Part shown: positions 1 to 9,425 of the stretch, one piece after another
How the letters are laid out: every line of letters starts with the position of its first letter
Numbering within the stretch: the stretch's first letter is position 1
From: Phyllobacteriaceae bacterium
Lineage (GTDB): Bacteria; Pseudomonadota; Alphaproteobacteria; Rhizobiales; Rhizobiaceae
Assembly: GCA_024742765.1 (NCBI GenBank)
Contig: JANSXT010000004.1
Location: forward strand, 1 to 64,000
Direction: 5' to 3'
Length of the DNA: 64,000 bases
Notes under the pieces: generated by a model
What the model saw: the letters and a program-made list of their open reading frames with translations, nothing else
Databases searched by the model: none
Told to the model about the DNA's origin: nothing
Program-made: the position numbers and the translations under genes

Positions 1-2152
1 GTTCCTGATGGGGATCATGTTCCTGTCGATCGCCGGCTACACCGTGAACATCGTCGTCCTGTTCAGCCTGATCCTGGCGGTCGGCATGCTCGTCGACGAT
101 GCGATCATCGTCACCGAATATGCGGAACGGCGGATGGCGGAAGGGGTGGCCGCGCCGCCCGCATTTGCCGAAGCGGCACGGCGCATGTTCGGACCGGTGG
201 TCGTGTCGACGCTAACGCGCATCGCCGCCTTCTCGCCGCTTCTGTTCTGGCCCGGCATTGTCGGCGAGTTCATGAGCTACATGCCGATCACGCTGATCGC
301 GACGCTGTCGGCATCGACCATCTATGCGCTCTTGTTCGCGCCGACCATCGGCTCGATCGTCGGCAAGGCCGCAGTTCAGAAGCGCAAGCCGGACGGCCTT
401 TATATGGGCATGATCAAGAAGGCGGTGCGTTATCCGATCCTGACGATCCTTCTGGTGGCCGCGCTGATGGGCGGTGTGGTGACCACCTATGTCCAGAACA
501 ACAATGGCGTCGAGTTCTTCCCCACGGTCGAGCCCGAATATGGCCTTCTCTATGTCAAGGCGCGTGGCAACCTGTCGCTGGAAGAGCAGGACGATCTGGT
601 CCGGCGCGCTGAACAAAGACTGTTGTCCTGGCCCGGTGTGGAGACGGTCTACACCCGCGTCGGATCGAGCCGCGGTGGCCTGCAACTGGGCTCCGGCGGG
701 TCGGAAGACACGATCGGCACGATCCAGTACGAATTTATCGACTGGCGCGAACGCAAGCCGGCCAGCGACATTCTGACCGACCTGCGCGCGCAGTTTGCCG
801 ATGTGGCGGGCGTCAACATCGAGATATCGGTGCCCGATGCCGGACCGCCGCAGGGTCGGCCGATCCAGGTGCGGCTGTCCGCCGACGATCCGACCGGCCT
901 TGAAGAGGCGGCCGCCGGGGTCGGTGCCTATCTGCAGACGCTGCCCGAGATCATCGATCTGGACACGGGACTTCCACCGCTGAGCATTGACTGGGAGCTC
1001 AAGGTGGACCGGACAGAGGCTGCCAAGTTCGGGCTGGGTCCGGACTCGGTCGGTCGCGTCGTCCAGCTTGTGACCACCGGTCTCAAACTGTCGGACTATC
1101 GTCCCGCCGGCACCGACGATGCGGTCGATATCCGCCTGCGACTTCCCGAGGACCGGCGGACGCTGTCGACGCTGGACGAACTGCGCGTGGAAACAGCAGC
1201 AGGCTCGGTGCCGCTGTCGAATTTCGTCAGCCGCGAGCCGGCGGCATCGCTCGGCACGCTGACGCGCATCGACGGCGCCCGGACCATCACGGTTGAGGCA
1301 AACCTGGTCGAAGGCGTTCAGGACTCGGTCCTACAGGCGCAGGTGGCCGACCACATGGCGTCGATGGACCTGCCGCCCAACATTCGCTGGGAGATGGTCG
1401 GCTCCGACCAGGAGAGCGACGAGGCGGCCGCGTTCCTTGGCCAGGCGTTTGGCGTTGCAATCTTCCTGATCTTTGCGCTGCTGCTCGCCCAGTTCAACAA
1501 GTTCACCTATGTCTGGCTGGTCCTGTCGGCGGTGGTCATGTCGACCATCGGCGTGCTTCTGGGGCTTGTCGTCATGGAGATGCCGTTCTCGATCGTGATG
1601 ACGGCGGTCGGCACGATCGCGCTGGCCGGCGTGGTGGTGAACAACAATATCGTCCTGATCGACACCTATGCGCATCTGCGCAACAAGGGCGTCGACAAGA
1701 TGGAGGCGGTCCTTGAGACCTGCCGCGAGCGCGTGCGACCGGTAATGCTAACCGCCGTGACGGCGATCCTGGGCGTCTTGCCGATCGCGTTCGGCGTCAA
1801 TCTGGCACTGCTCAGCCACGAGGTGACGATCGGTGCGCCGTCCACCCAATGGTGGATCGCCCTGTCGAGCGCCATTGTGTTCGGGCTGGCCTTCTCGACG
1901 ATCCTGACATTGATCGTCACGCCCGCCGCGCTGATGATCTTCACCCGCGACAATGAAAGCCTGGCGGCTGGTCACTTCCTGACCCGCTTCGGCCGTTGGC
2001 TGCGGACACGGGTCCGCCGGAAACAGGCCAAAGCGCCGGCCGCCGCGCCGCAGCACGAGACAGCCGAACCGCCCGCAAAGCCAGAGCCTGCCGAACCGAT
2101 GCCCGAGGAACTGCCCGACGATGTCAGGCCGTTCCCCAAGGCGGCGGAGTAG
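1..2152 (+). CDS. RND efflux transporter permease (AcrB/HAE1-type), 5' truncated by window edge
   Basis: 714-aa ORF open at the left edge; multi-TM RND segments (LILAVGMLVDDAIIVTEYAERRM; TAVGTIALAGVVVNNNIVLIDTYAHLR). Confidence 0.93.
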   Translation, partial: FLMGIMFLSIAGYTVNIVVLFSLILAVGMLVDDAIIVTEYAERRMAEGVAAPPAFAEAARRMFGPVVVSTLTRIAAFSPLLFWPGIVGEFMSYMPITLIATLSASTIYALLFAPTIGSIVGKAAVQKRKPDGLYMGMIKKAVRYPILTILLVAALMGGVVTTYVQNNNGVEFFPTVEPEYGLLYVKARGNLSLEEQDDLVRRAEQRLLSWPGVETVYTRVGSSRGGLQLGSGGSEDTIGTIQYEFIDWRERKPASDILTDLRAQFADVAGVNIEISVPDAGPPQGRPIQVRLSADDPTGLEEAAAGVGAYLQTLPEIIDLDTGLPPLSIDWELKVDRTEAAKFGLGPDSVGRVVQLVTTGLKLSDYRPAGTDDAVDIRLRLPEDRRTLSTLDELRVETAAGSVPLSNFVSREPAASLGTLTRIDGARTITVEANLVEGVQDSVLQAQVADHMASMDLPPNIRWEMVGSDQESDEAAAFLGQAFGVAIFLIFALLLAQFNKFTYVWLVLSAVVMSTIGVLLGLVVMEMPFSIVMTAVGTIALAGVVVNNNIVLIDTYAHLRNKGVDKMEAVLETCRERVRPVMLTAVTAILGVLPIAFGVNLALLSHEVTIGAPSTQWWIALSSAIVFGLAFSTILTLIVTPAALMIFTRDNESLAAGHFLTRFGRWLRTRVRRKQAKAPAAAPQHETAEPPAKPEPAEPMPEELPDDVRPFPKAAE

Positions 2153-2161
2153 GCCGTTCCG

Positions 2162-2641
2162 TCAGGCGCGCGTCACGCGCGCCAGGTAGCAGCCCGGCTT
2201 GGCGATGTGGAGGTGCAGTTCGGCGACGTCCGGATTGGCAAACATCGTTTCGATCGCGTCGTCGACTTTGTCGCCGTCGACCACGTCGGCTGCCGCCATC
2301 ATCCAGTCTGCATCGAAACCGCGGACCGATATGAGACGGCGGCGGATCACATCCGGGATCGAACCTGGCTCAGGTCGCGCTTGCCGGGCGCCCGTTCGCA
2401 CGAACACGGCGTGGCTGGCGCGGTAGGGCGAATCTTCGCCCAGATGCTCGAAATTGGCGAGCAACAGCCGTTCGCCGGCCTTTGCGTCCTCAAGGCTGAC
2501 GCGGCACGGATAACCCGGTTCGCAATCGGCGGTCCGCCAGCAGGCGCGACGTTCGACCAGTTCAGCCTCACCCATGGCGAACAGCGGTTCGAAGGGTGCT
2601 TTCGGCAGGGCGTGTATCTGGAATGTCATGGGCGTCCTCAT
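2162..2641 (-). CDS. DUF1203 domain-containing protein
   Basis: 159-aa ORF; RVSLEDAKAGERLLLANFEHL...SPYRASHAVFVR resembles DUF1203. Confidence 0.75.
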   Translation of the reverse strand: MRTPMTFQIHALPKAPFEPLFAMGEAELVERRACWRTADCEPGYPCRVSLEDAKAGERLLLANFEHLGEDSPYRASHAVFVRTGARQARPEPGSIPDVIRRRLISVRGFDADWMMAAADVVDGDKVDDAIETMFANPDVAELHLHIAKPGCYLARVTRA

Positions 2642-2713
2642 CTGTTGGAACGCCCATGATGGATTTCGGTCTTGTCCTGCGCCACCCGATACTTGCAGGT
2701 CGCGCGGTGCGGA

Positions 2714-3748
2714 TCAGGCCGCCTGCCGCTTTGGCGTGATCAGGCCGCGGTTCACCAGGATTTCGGCGATCTGGACCGTGTTAAGCGCGGCGCCCTTGCG
2801 CAGATTGTCGGAGACGACCCACATGTTCAGGCCGTTGTCGAGGGTCTGATCCTCGCGAATGCGCGAGATGTAGGTCGCATCCTCGCCTGCGGATTCGTAG
2901 GGCGTGGTGTAGCCGCCATCCTCATGCTTGTCGACGACAAGGCAGCCCGGCGCCTCGCGCAGGATGTCGCGGGCCTGGTCGGCGGTGATCTCGTTTTCGA
3001 ACTCGATGTTGACCGCCTCGGAATGGCCGATAAAGACCGGCACACGCACCGCCGTGCAGGTGACCTTGATCTTCGGGTCGAGCATCTTCTTGGTCTCGGC
3101 CATCACCTTCCATTCCTCCTTGGTCGAACCGTCTTCCATGAAGACGTCGATGTGGGGAATGACGTTGAAGGCGATCCGTTTGGTGAACTTCTTGGCTTCC
3201 ACCGGATCGGCGACATAGACCGCACGGGTCTGCGCGAACAGTTCGTCCATGCCTTCCTTGCCCGCGCCGGAAACGGACTGGTACGTCGCCACCACCACGC
3301 GCCTGATCGTGGCCGCATCATGCAGCGGCTTGAGCGCGACGACGAGCTGGGCCGTCGAGCAGTTCGGGTTGGCGATGATGTTCTTCTTCGCAAAGCCTTC
3401 GATCGCGTCGGCATTCACTTCGGGCACGATCAGCGGCACGTCGGGGTCATAGCGGAACGCTGACGAGTTATCGATGACCACGGAGCCGGCCGCGCCGATC
3501 TTGGGCGCCCATTCCTTGGACACCGAGCCGCCGGCGCTCATAAGGCAGATGTCGGTGGTCGAAAAATCATGGTTCTCAAGCGCCTGGACATTCAGCGTCT
3601 TGTCGCCGAACGAGACTTCCTGACCGACCGAGCGGCGCGAGGCCAGCGGCACGACGGTGTCAGCCGGAAAGCCGCGTTCGGCGAGGATATCGAGCATTTC
3701 GCGACCGACGTTACCGGTCGCGCCTGCGATGGCGATTGTGAAACCCAT
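2714..3748 (-). CDS. asd: Aspartate-semialdehyde dehydrogenase
   Basis: MGFTIAIAGATGNVGREMLDIL...NPNCSTAQLVVALKPLHD; start placed at MGFTIA. Confidence 0.96.
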   Translation of the reverse strand: MGFTIAIAGATGNVGREMLDILAERGFPADTVVPLASRRSVGQEVSFGDKTLNVQALENHDFSTTDICLMSAGGSVSKEWAPKIGAAGSVVIDNSSAFRYDPDVPLIVPEVNADAIEGFAKKNIIANPNCSTAQLVVALKPLHDAATIRRVVVATYQSVSGAGKEGMDELFAQTRAVYVADPVEAKKFTKRIAFNVIPHIDVFMEDGSTKEEWKVMAETKKMLDPKIKVTCTAVRVPVFIGHSEAVNIEFENEITADQARDILREAPGCLVVDKHEDGGYTTPYESAGEDATYISRIREDQTLDNGLNMWVVSDNLRKGAALNTVQIAEILVNRGLITPKRQAA

Positions 3749-3786
3749 GGTTCCCGTCTCCTGTCTCCCCACTTGCGGTCGTGCGC

Positions 3787-3821
3787 CACTCTTCCCGCCC
3801 CCGGGAGAGTGTGGGGCGGAA
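3787..3821 (-). promoter_or_regulatory. Alternative hairpins in asd leader
   Basis: On the minus strand, CACTCTCCCG/CGGGAAGAGTG and TTCCGCCCC/GGGGCGGGAA share the same 3' arm and cannot both form. Confidence 0.55.
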
Positions 3822-3825
3822 CGGG

Positions 3826-3861
3826 TCAGATCGTGGTGGTCTTCTTGATCATGGTGCGCAT
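3826..3861 (-). promoter_or_regulatory. Candidate leader peptide ORF (MRTMIKKTTTI*) of an asd attenuator
   Basis: Minus strand ATG CGC ACC ATG ATC AAG AAG ACC ACC ACG ATC TGA; 10 of 11 residues are Met/Thr/Ile/Lys. Confidence 0.7.
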
Positions 3862-3870
3862 GGTGGCCGC

Positions 3871-3899
3871 CTAGTGCCGGAATGCGCGATCAATGTCAA
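3871..3899 (-). promoter_or_regulatory. Candidate sigma70-type promoter for asd leader transcript
   Basis: TTGACA-N17-CACTAG on minus strand, just upstream of the leader ATG; the -10 is weak. Confidence 0.4.
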
Positions 3900-3928
3900 T
3901 CGACCCGAGGGTCTGATAGGCTCAGACC

Positions 3929-4405
3929 ATGGCAGCAATCGGGATCAGATCGTCAACAGTCATCGGTTTGGCGCTTGGCTGCTGGCTTGGCGCTGCGAAG
4001 CCGGCACCGGCGCAGAGCGATGCGCTGGTAGGCCGGCTGACGGCCGACCGTCTGACGGCCACATTCGTCGGAAAGATCTTTCGCGGCCTCTATCAGGACG
4101 GGGTCAATTGGCGCGAGGCCTATCTGGTAGATGGTGAGGTCGACTATGCGGACGACTTTGCCGCCGCGCGCGGCGAATGGTTCACGCGCAACGATCTTCT
4201 CTGCACCTTCTATGATGGCGATCTGGACGGCGGCTGCTTCATCGTCATGCAGCGCGCCGACAACTGTTTCGACTTCTATGCGGTCGATCCGGACACCGAC
4301 GAGCCCGATGCCACGCCAAGCGCGATCATCGCCGGCTACGACTGGACCGCACAGGGCTGGCGGTCGGACCGGGTTCCGACCTGTCCGGAAGGGCTGGTGT
4401 CTTGA
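3929..4405 (+). CDS. Hypothetical secreted protein
   Basis: 158-aa ORF with signal-like N-terminus; LVGRLTADRLTATFVGKIFRGLYQDGVNWREAYLVDGEVDY. Confidence 0.75.
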   Translation: MAAIGIRSSTVIGLALGCWLGAAKPAPAQSDALVGRLTADRLTATFVGKIFRGLYQDGVNWREAYLVDGEVDYADDFAAARGEWFTRNDLLCTFYDGDLDGGCFIVMQRADNCFDFYAVDPDTDEPDATPSAIIAGYDWTAQGWRSDRVPTCPEGLVS

Positions 4406-4419
4406 GCTTTGGCGTGCCG

Positions 4420-5526
4420 TCAGCCGGCCGCGTAGGCCGCCACGATCGCATCGCCCATCTCGGCGGTTGAGACCTGCCGCGCGCCATCGCCCATGATGTC
4501 GCCGGTGCGCAGACCGTCGTCGAGCACTTTTGCGATGGCGGCCTCGATCCGCGCCGCTTCATCGATCATGGCGAACGAATAGCGCAGGCACATGGCAAAT
4601 GAGGCGATCATCGCGATCGGATTGGCGATGCCCTGACCGGCAATGTCCGGCGCCGAACCGTGCACGGGCTCGTAGAGCGCCTTGCGATTGCCGGTCGCGG
4701 GATCGGGTGCGCCGAGTGAAGCGGATGGCAACATGCCGAGCGACCCGGTCAACATCGCGGCGACGTCCGACAGCATGTCGCCGAACAGATTGTCGGTGAC
4801 GATGACGTCGAACTGTTTGGGCCAGCGCACGAGCTGCATGCCGCCTGCGTCGGCCAGCATGTGGGTCAGTTCGACATCGGCATAGTGCGCGGCGTGGGTT
4901 GCCGTGACGACGTCATTCCAAAGCACGCCCGATTTCATCACGTTGCGCTTTTCCATCGAACAGACCTTGTTCTGCCGCGTCCGGGCGAGTTCAAAGGCCA
5001 CGCCCGCGATCCGCTCGATCTCGAACGTGTCGTAGACCTGCGTGTCGATGCCGCGCTTCTGACCGTTGCCGAGATCGGTGATCTCCTTGGGCTCGCCGAA
5101 ATAGACGCCGCCCGTCAGTTCGCGGACGATGAGGATGTCGAGTCCTTCGATCACATCGCGCTTGAGCGAGGATGCATCGGCGAGCGCCGGATAGCAGATG
5201 GCCGGACGCAGATTGGCGAAAAGCGCCATGTCCTTGCGCAGGCGCAAAAGACCGGCTTCGGGGCGCTGCTCGTAAGGAACGGTATCCCATTTGGGGCCGC
5301 CGACGGCGCCGAACAGCACCGCGTCGGCGGCCATCGCCCTGTCCATGTCCGCGTCGGAAATTGCTTCGCCGTGGGCGTCATAGGCCGACCCGCCGACAAG
5401 GCCCTGATCGGTGACGAAACCGGCGCCCTCTTTCGCATTCATGTGGTCGATCAGTTTGACGACTTCGGCCATGGTTTCGGGGCCGATGCCGTCGCCGGGC
5501 AGCAGGAAGAGCGAACGCGTTGTCAT
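4420..5526 (-). CDS. leuB: 3-isopropylmalate dehydrogenase
   Basis: [17 protein letters not shown]...[28 protein letters not shown]. Confidence 0.96.
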   Translation of the reverse strand: MTTRSLFLLPGDGIGPETMAEVVKLIDHMNAKEGAGFVTDQGLVGGSAYDAHGEAISDADMDRAMAADAVLFGAVGGPKWDTVPYEQRPEAGLLRLRKDMALFANLRPAICYPALADASSLKRDVIEGLDILIVRELTGGVYFGEPKEITDLGNGQKRGIDTQVYDTFEIERIAGVAFELARTRQNKVCSMEKRNVMKSGVLWNDVVTATHAAHYADVELTHMLADAGGMQLVRWPKQFDVIVTDNLFGDMLSDVAAMLTGSLGMLPSASLGAPDPATGNRKALYEPVHGSAPDIAGQGIANPIAMIASFAMCLRYSFAMIDEAARIEAAIAKVLDDGLRTGDIMGDGARQVSTAEMGDAIVAAYAAG

Positions 5527-5602
5527 GGAAGGTCTCGTCTTTGAAAGAAGTCTGATCGCTTCTATGCGCTGGCGCCGGACAACTCAACGCCTGACCATGC
5601 GC

Positions 5603-5980
5603 TCAGTCCCGCAGGGCCGTCACGTCGATCTCGATCTTCATTTCCGGCCTGATCAGACCGCCCACCGTCATGGTCGCCGCGGGACGGATGCCGGAAAAGA
5701 ACTGGCCCAGCACGGGGAAGACGATGTCGGCGTGGGACGCATCGGTCACCACATACCGGGCGCGGACAATGTCGGTCCGCGCGAAGCCGGCGTCGCCCAG
5801 TGCCCGGTCAATCGTCGCAAGGGCATTTTTGCATTGGGTTGCGACATCGTCAGGCATTGTCATCGACGCATAGTCGTATCCGGTCGTGCCGGAGACAAAG
5901 CACCATTTGCCGGCGACGATCGCGCGTGAATAGCCAGCCGTTTCCTCAAAGAGAGAGCCCGTGGAAACCCGCTTGCGCAC
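5603..5980 (-). CDS. RidA/YjgF family protein
   Basis: GYSRAIVAGKWCFVSGTTGYD...RARYVVTDASHADIVFPVLGQFF; GTG start 5 bp after the upstream KAS stop. Confidence 0.88.
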   Translation of the reverse strand: MRKRVSTGSLFEETAGYSRAIVAGKWCFVSGTTGYDYASMTMPDDVATQCKNALATIDRALGDAGFARTDIVRARYVVTDASHADIVFPVLGQFFSGIRPAATMTVGGLIRPEMKIEIDVTALRD

Positions 5981-5984
5981 GGGC

Positions 5985-7196
5985 TCAAGCCCGTTTGACG
6001 GCGATGACGGCGTTCGACCCGCCGAACGCAAAGGAATTGCTGACCACGGCGACGACGTCGGCCTTGCGCGGCTCGTTCGGCACATAGTCGAGATCGCAAT
6101 CGGGGTCTGGATTCTCATAGCCAAGCGTCGGCGGCAGGACGCCATCGCGCACCGCGCCGACCGCTGCGATCATCTCCAGTGCGCCCGATGCGCCCATGCA
6201 ATGGCCGTGCATCGACTTGGTGGACGAGACCGCCAGCGAATCGGCATGACTGCCAAAGGCGCGGCGGATCGCCTGGGTCTCGGTCTTGTCATTGCCCATG
6301 GTTCCGGTGCCGTGGGCGTTGATGTATTGGACGTCGCCTGGCGTCAGATCCGCATCGTTCAGGCACTGCTCCATGGCCCGGGCGGCACCGTCCATATCGG
6401 GCGCGACGATATCACCCGCATCGGCGGTCAGGCCCGCGCCGGCCAGTTCGGCAAGAATGGTCGCACCGCGCGCCCGTGCATGCTCCTCGGTTTCGAGAAC
6501 CACGGCGCCGGCACCGTCGCCCAGAACAAGCCCGTCCCGATCGGCGGAAAAGGGCCGGCACCCGTTGCGCGACAGGATGCGCATGGAATCCCAAGCCTTC
6601 AGCACACCGAAATTGAGAGGCGCGTCGGAGCCGCCGGCAATCATCACATCAGCGCGTCCGGCGCGGAGCGTGTCAAGCGCCGCCGCAAACGCATGGTTGG
6701 CCGACGAGCAGGCCGAACTGGTGCCATAGACCGGCCCTTTCAGCCCGAACGCCATGGAGACGTGGACGGCAGGTGAAGACGGCATGGCCTGCGGCACCAG
6801 AAAGATGTCGGTGCGCTTTTTGTTTTCGAGAAGGATGGCCTTGTAATTGGTGTCGATGACATCGCCGCCGAAAATGCCCGTCCCGATGATCGCGCCGGTG
6901 CGGAGCGGGTCGATGCCATGATCCATGATGCCGCTGTCGGCGAGCGCCTCCTTGGCGGCGATCATCGCCAGGAGACCAAACCGGCTGGTGGTCAGGAGCA
7001 GACGGCGCTCGAAGCCGTGATCCGGCAGTTCGCGGACCTGCGCGGCCAGCTTTGCCTTCAACTCGTCCTTTTCGGGAATGTCGATCGGCGCGATGCCATT
7101 CGTGCCGGTCTTCATGGCGTTCCAGATCGCCGGCGCGTTGGTGCCAAGCGCGCTGATGCCGCCCAGCCCGGTGATGACGATGCGGGGTCGGCTCAC
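5985..7196 (-). CDS. Beta-ketoacyl-ACP synthase, FabF/NodE-like
   Basis: RIVITGLGGISALGTN; active-site region TSSACSSANHAFAAAL; NAHGTGTMGND. GTG start overlaps the ACP stop (GTGA). Confidence 0.93.
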   Translation of the reverse strand: MSRPRIVITGLGGISALGTNAPAIWNAMKTGTNGIAPIDIPEKDELKAKLAAQVRELPDHGFERRLLLTTSRFGLLAMIAAKEALADSGIMDHGIDPLRTGAIIGTGIFGGDVIDTNYKAILLENKKRTDIFLVPQAMPSSPAVHVSMAFGLKGPVYGTSSACSSANHAFAAALDTLRAGRADVMIAGGSDAPLNFGVLKAWDSMRILSRNGCRPFSADRDGLVLGDGAGAVVLETEEHARARGATILAELAGAGLTADAGDIVAPDMDGAARAMEQCLNDADLTPGDVQYINAHGTGTMGNDKTETQAIRRAFGSHADSLAVSSTKSMHGHCMGASGALEMIAAVGAVRDGVLPPTLGYENPDPDCDLDYVPNEPRKADVVAVVSNSFAFGGSNAVIAVKRA

Positions 7197-7459
7197 GCGC
7201 TGGCGCTCTTTTCGACCAGTCCGCGAACGGCGTCGCACACATCGCCCACCGTCTTGAGCTGTTCCCACGCGTCGGCGGCGTTCAGTTCGATCTCAATCTC
7301 GAACCGGTCCTCGAGATCGAAAATGACCTCGGCCAGTTCGAGCGACTGGATGTCGATGGTCGACAGTTCCGTTTCCGGCGTGATTTCGGCCGGATCGCGC
7401 TCGATCTTTTCGGCGATGATGCGCGCCGTCTCGGAAAAAATAGTGTCTGACATGTGCAT
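7193..7459 (-). CDS. Acyl carrier protein, NodF-like
   Basis: 88-aa ORF; ELSTIDIQSLELAEVIFDLEDRFEIEIELNAADAWEQLKTVGDVCDAVRGL. Confidence 0.9.
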   Translation of the reverse strand: MHMSDTIFSETARIIAEKIERDPAEITPETELSTIDIQSLELAEVIFDLEDRFEIEIELNAADAWEQLKTVGDVCDAVRGLVEKSASA

Positions 7460-7592
7460 GTGCCTTTGTCCGGCGCTGGCCGGGGTTCGGCCAACGCCGT
7501 CTGTGGTCCCCGAAAAGCCTTGTGGTGCTTGGTCGCGGCAATGTCAATCAACAAGGCCCTTCCGAAAATTGCCACCGGCGGTCGCTACCGCG

Positions 7593-8198
7593 TCACGCCC
7601 AGGGGCGTTCGGCGTTCATCGTGCCCTCGAACGTGTCGATCGCCGCGGCCTTCTCCAGCGTCAGGCCGATATCGTCCAGCCCGTTGAGAAGGCAGTGCTT
7701 GCGGTGCGGGTCGATGTCGAAACGGATGACACCGCCGTCGGGTCCGCGTATCTCCTGCGCCTCCAGATCGACCGACAGGGTCGCGTTGGCGCCGCGATCG
7801 GCATCGTCGAGCAGCTTTTCGAGCTCTTCGGGCGTGACGACGACCGGAAGGATGCCGTTCTTGAAGCAATTGTTGTAGAAAATGTCGGCAAAGCTGGTCG
7901 AGATCACGCAGCGTATGCCGTAGTCGAGCAGGGCCCAGGGCGCGTGCTCGCGGGACGATCCGCAGCCGAAATTGTCGCCGGCCACCAGGATCGACGCGTC
8001 ATTATAGGCGGGCTTGTTGAGAACGAAATCCGGATTGTCCGATCCGTCCTCGCGGTAACGCATCTCCGAAAAAAGGCCGCGACCCAGACCGGTTCGCTGG
8101 ATCGTCTTGAGATAATCCTTGGGAATGATCATGTCCGTGTCGATGTTGATGATCGGCAACGGGGCGGCGACACCGGTGAGCTTGTCGAACTTTTCCAT
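7593..8198 (-). CDS. leuD: 3-isopropylmalate dehydratase small subunit
   Basis: [33 protein letters not shown]...[15 protein letters not shown]. Confidence 0.96.
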   Translation of the reverse strand: MEKFDKLTGVAAPLPIINIDTDMIIPKDYLKTIQRTGLGRGLFSEMRYREDGSDNPDFVLNKPAYNDASILVAGDNFGCGSSREHAPWALLDYGIRCVISTSFADIFYNNCFKNGILPVVVTPEELEKLLDDADRGANATLSVDLEAQEIRGPDGGVIRFDIDPHRKHCLLNGLDDIGLTLEKAAAIDTFEGTMNAERPWA

Positions 8199-8316
8199 GG
8201 GTCTTCTTCTTTGCGTTCGTTCGCGCACCGCTTAGCAAAGCGTTGCGCAAAAATGAAGCGCCGGCGCGCATGAGCGGGGACTTGCGCGACCATGTCCTTC
8301 GGCGGCACAAGAAGCC

Positions 8317-9222
8317 ATGACCGATTTCGACCGCGCGCAGCTTTTGCGTTCCGTTCTTTACGTGCCCTGTGACCGGCCCCGTGCCGTTTCCAAGTCTGAA
8401 ACGCTGGCTGCAGACGCGGTCATATTCGATCTGGAAGACGCGGTCGCGCCCGGGGCCAAGGCCGAGGCGCGGGAGACGGTGCGCACCCATTTTTCAGCGT
8501 TTCCGGCGTCCGAAAAGGTACGGGTGATCCGCATCAATGCCCTGTCGACGCCGTGGGGCACCGAGGACCTTCTGGCAGCGCGCGCGGCCGTGCCCGACGC
8601 GATCCTTGTCCCCAAGGTCGACGATGTCGCTGATGTTTTGGCAGTGACGGATGCGCTGAACGAGACCGATGCACCGAAGACGATGCGCCTGTGGGCGATG
8701 ATCGAAACGCCGCGCGGCGTCTTGAACGCACCGGCCATCGCCGATCTTGCGGGGCGCCCGGATGCGCGTCTTGATTGCCTGGTCGTCGGGACCAACGATC
8801 TGGCCAAGGAGGCGGGCATGGCGGGCGCCACGGCGCGTCAGCATCTTCACCCTTTGTTGATGCAGATCGTGCTGGCGGCCAAGGCCGGCGGCATTGCCAT
8901 TCTCGACGGCGTTTTCAACGACCATTTGGACCAAGCGGGCTTTGCGGCGGAATGCCGGCAGGGCGCGGAGATGGGTTTTGACGGCAAGACTTTGATCCAC
9001 CCGTCGCAGATCGCGCCGGCCAATGCGGCGTTCGCGCCCGCTGCCGAAGAGATAGAACGCGCGGAGCGGCTCGTTGCCGCGTTCGCTTCCGAAGACAATG
9101 CCGGCAAGGGCGTGATCACGTTCGAAGGGTCGATGGCCGAGCTCTTGCATCTGAAACAGGCTGAACGGCTGCTCGCGCGCGCCGCCGCGGCCGCTCGAAG
9201 GGAACGGAGTGAAAGCCCATGA
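8317..9222 (+). CDS. HpcH/HpaI aldolase/citrate lyase family (CoA ester lyase)
   Basis: RSVLYVPCDRPRAVSKSETLAADAVIFDLEDAVAPGAKAEAR...GFDGKTLIHPSQI. Confidence 0.92.
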   Translation: MTDFDRAQLLRSVLYVPCDRPRAVSKSETLAADAVIFDLEDAVAPGAKAEARETVRTHFSAFPASEKVRVIRINALSTPWGTEDLLAARAAVPDAILVPKVDDVADVLAVTDALNETDAPKTMRLWAMIETPRGVLNAPAIADLAGRPDARLDCLVVGTNDLAKEAGMAGATARQHLHPLLMQIVLAAKAGGIAILDGVFNDHLDQAGFAAECRQGAEMGFDGKTLIHPSQIAPANAAFAPAAEEIERAERLVAAFASEDNAGKGVITFEGSMAELLHLKQAERLLARAAAAARRERSESP

Positions 9223-9425
9223 AAGCCTATCGGCTGCTGACCGGATTTGACGATTCCGCCTTTTGTCACAAGGTGACCGAGGCGCTGAGCAAGGGTTGGG
9301 AGCTTTCGGGCGATCCGGTCTATGCGTTCGATCCGGTTGCGGCACAGATGCGTTGCGGACAGGCGGTGACCAAGGATGTGCCCGATCACGACTACGATCC
9401 GGTGCTCAAGCTGGGCAATCTGTGA
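9219..9425 (+). CDS. DUF1737 domain-containing small protein
   Basis: MKAYRLLTGFDDSAFCHKVTEALSKGWELSGDP; overlaps upstream stop (ATGA). Confidence 0.8.
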   Translation: MKAYRLLTGFDDSAFCHKVTEALSKGWELSGDPVYAFDPVAAQMRCGQAVTKDVPDHDYDPVLKLGNL

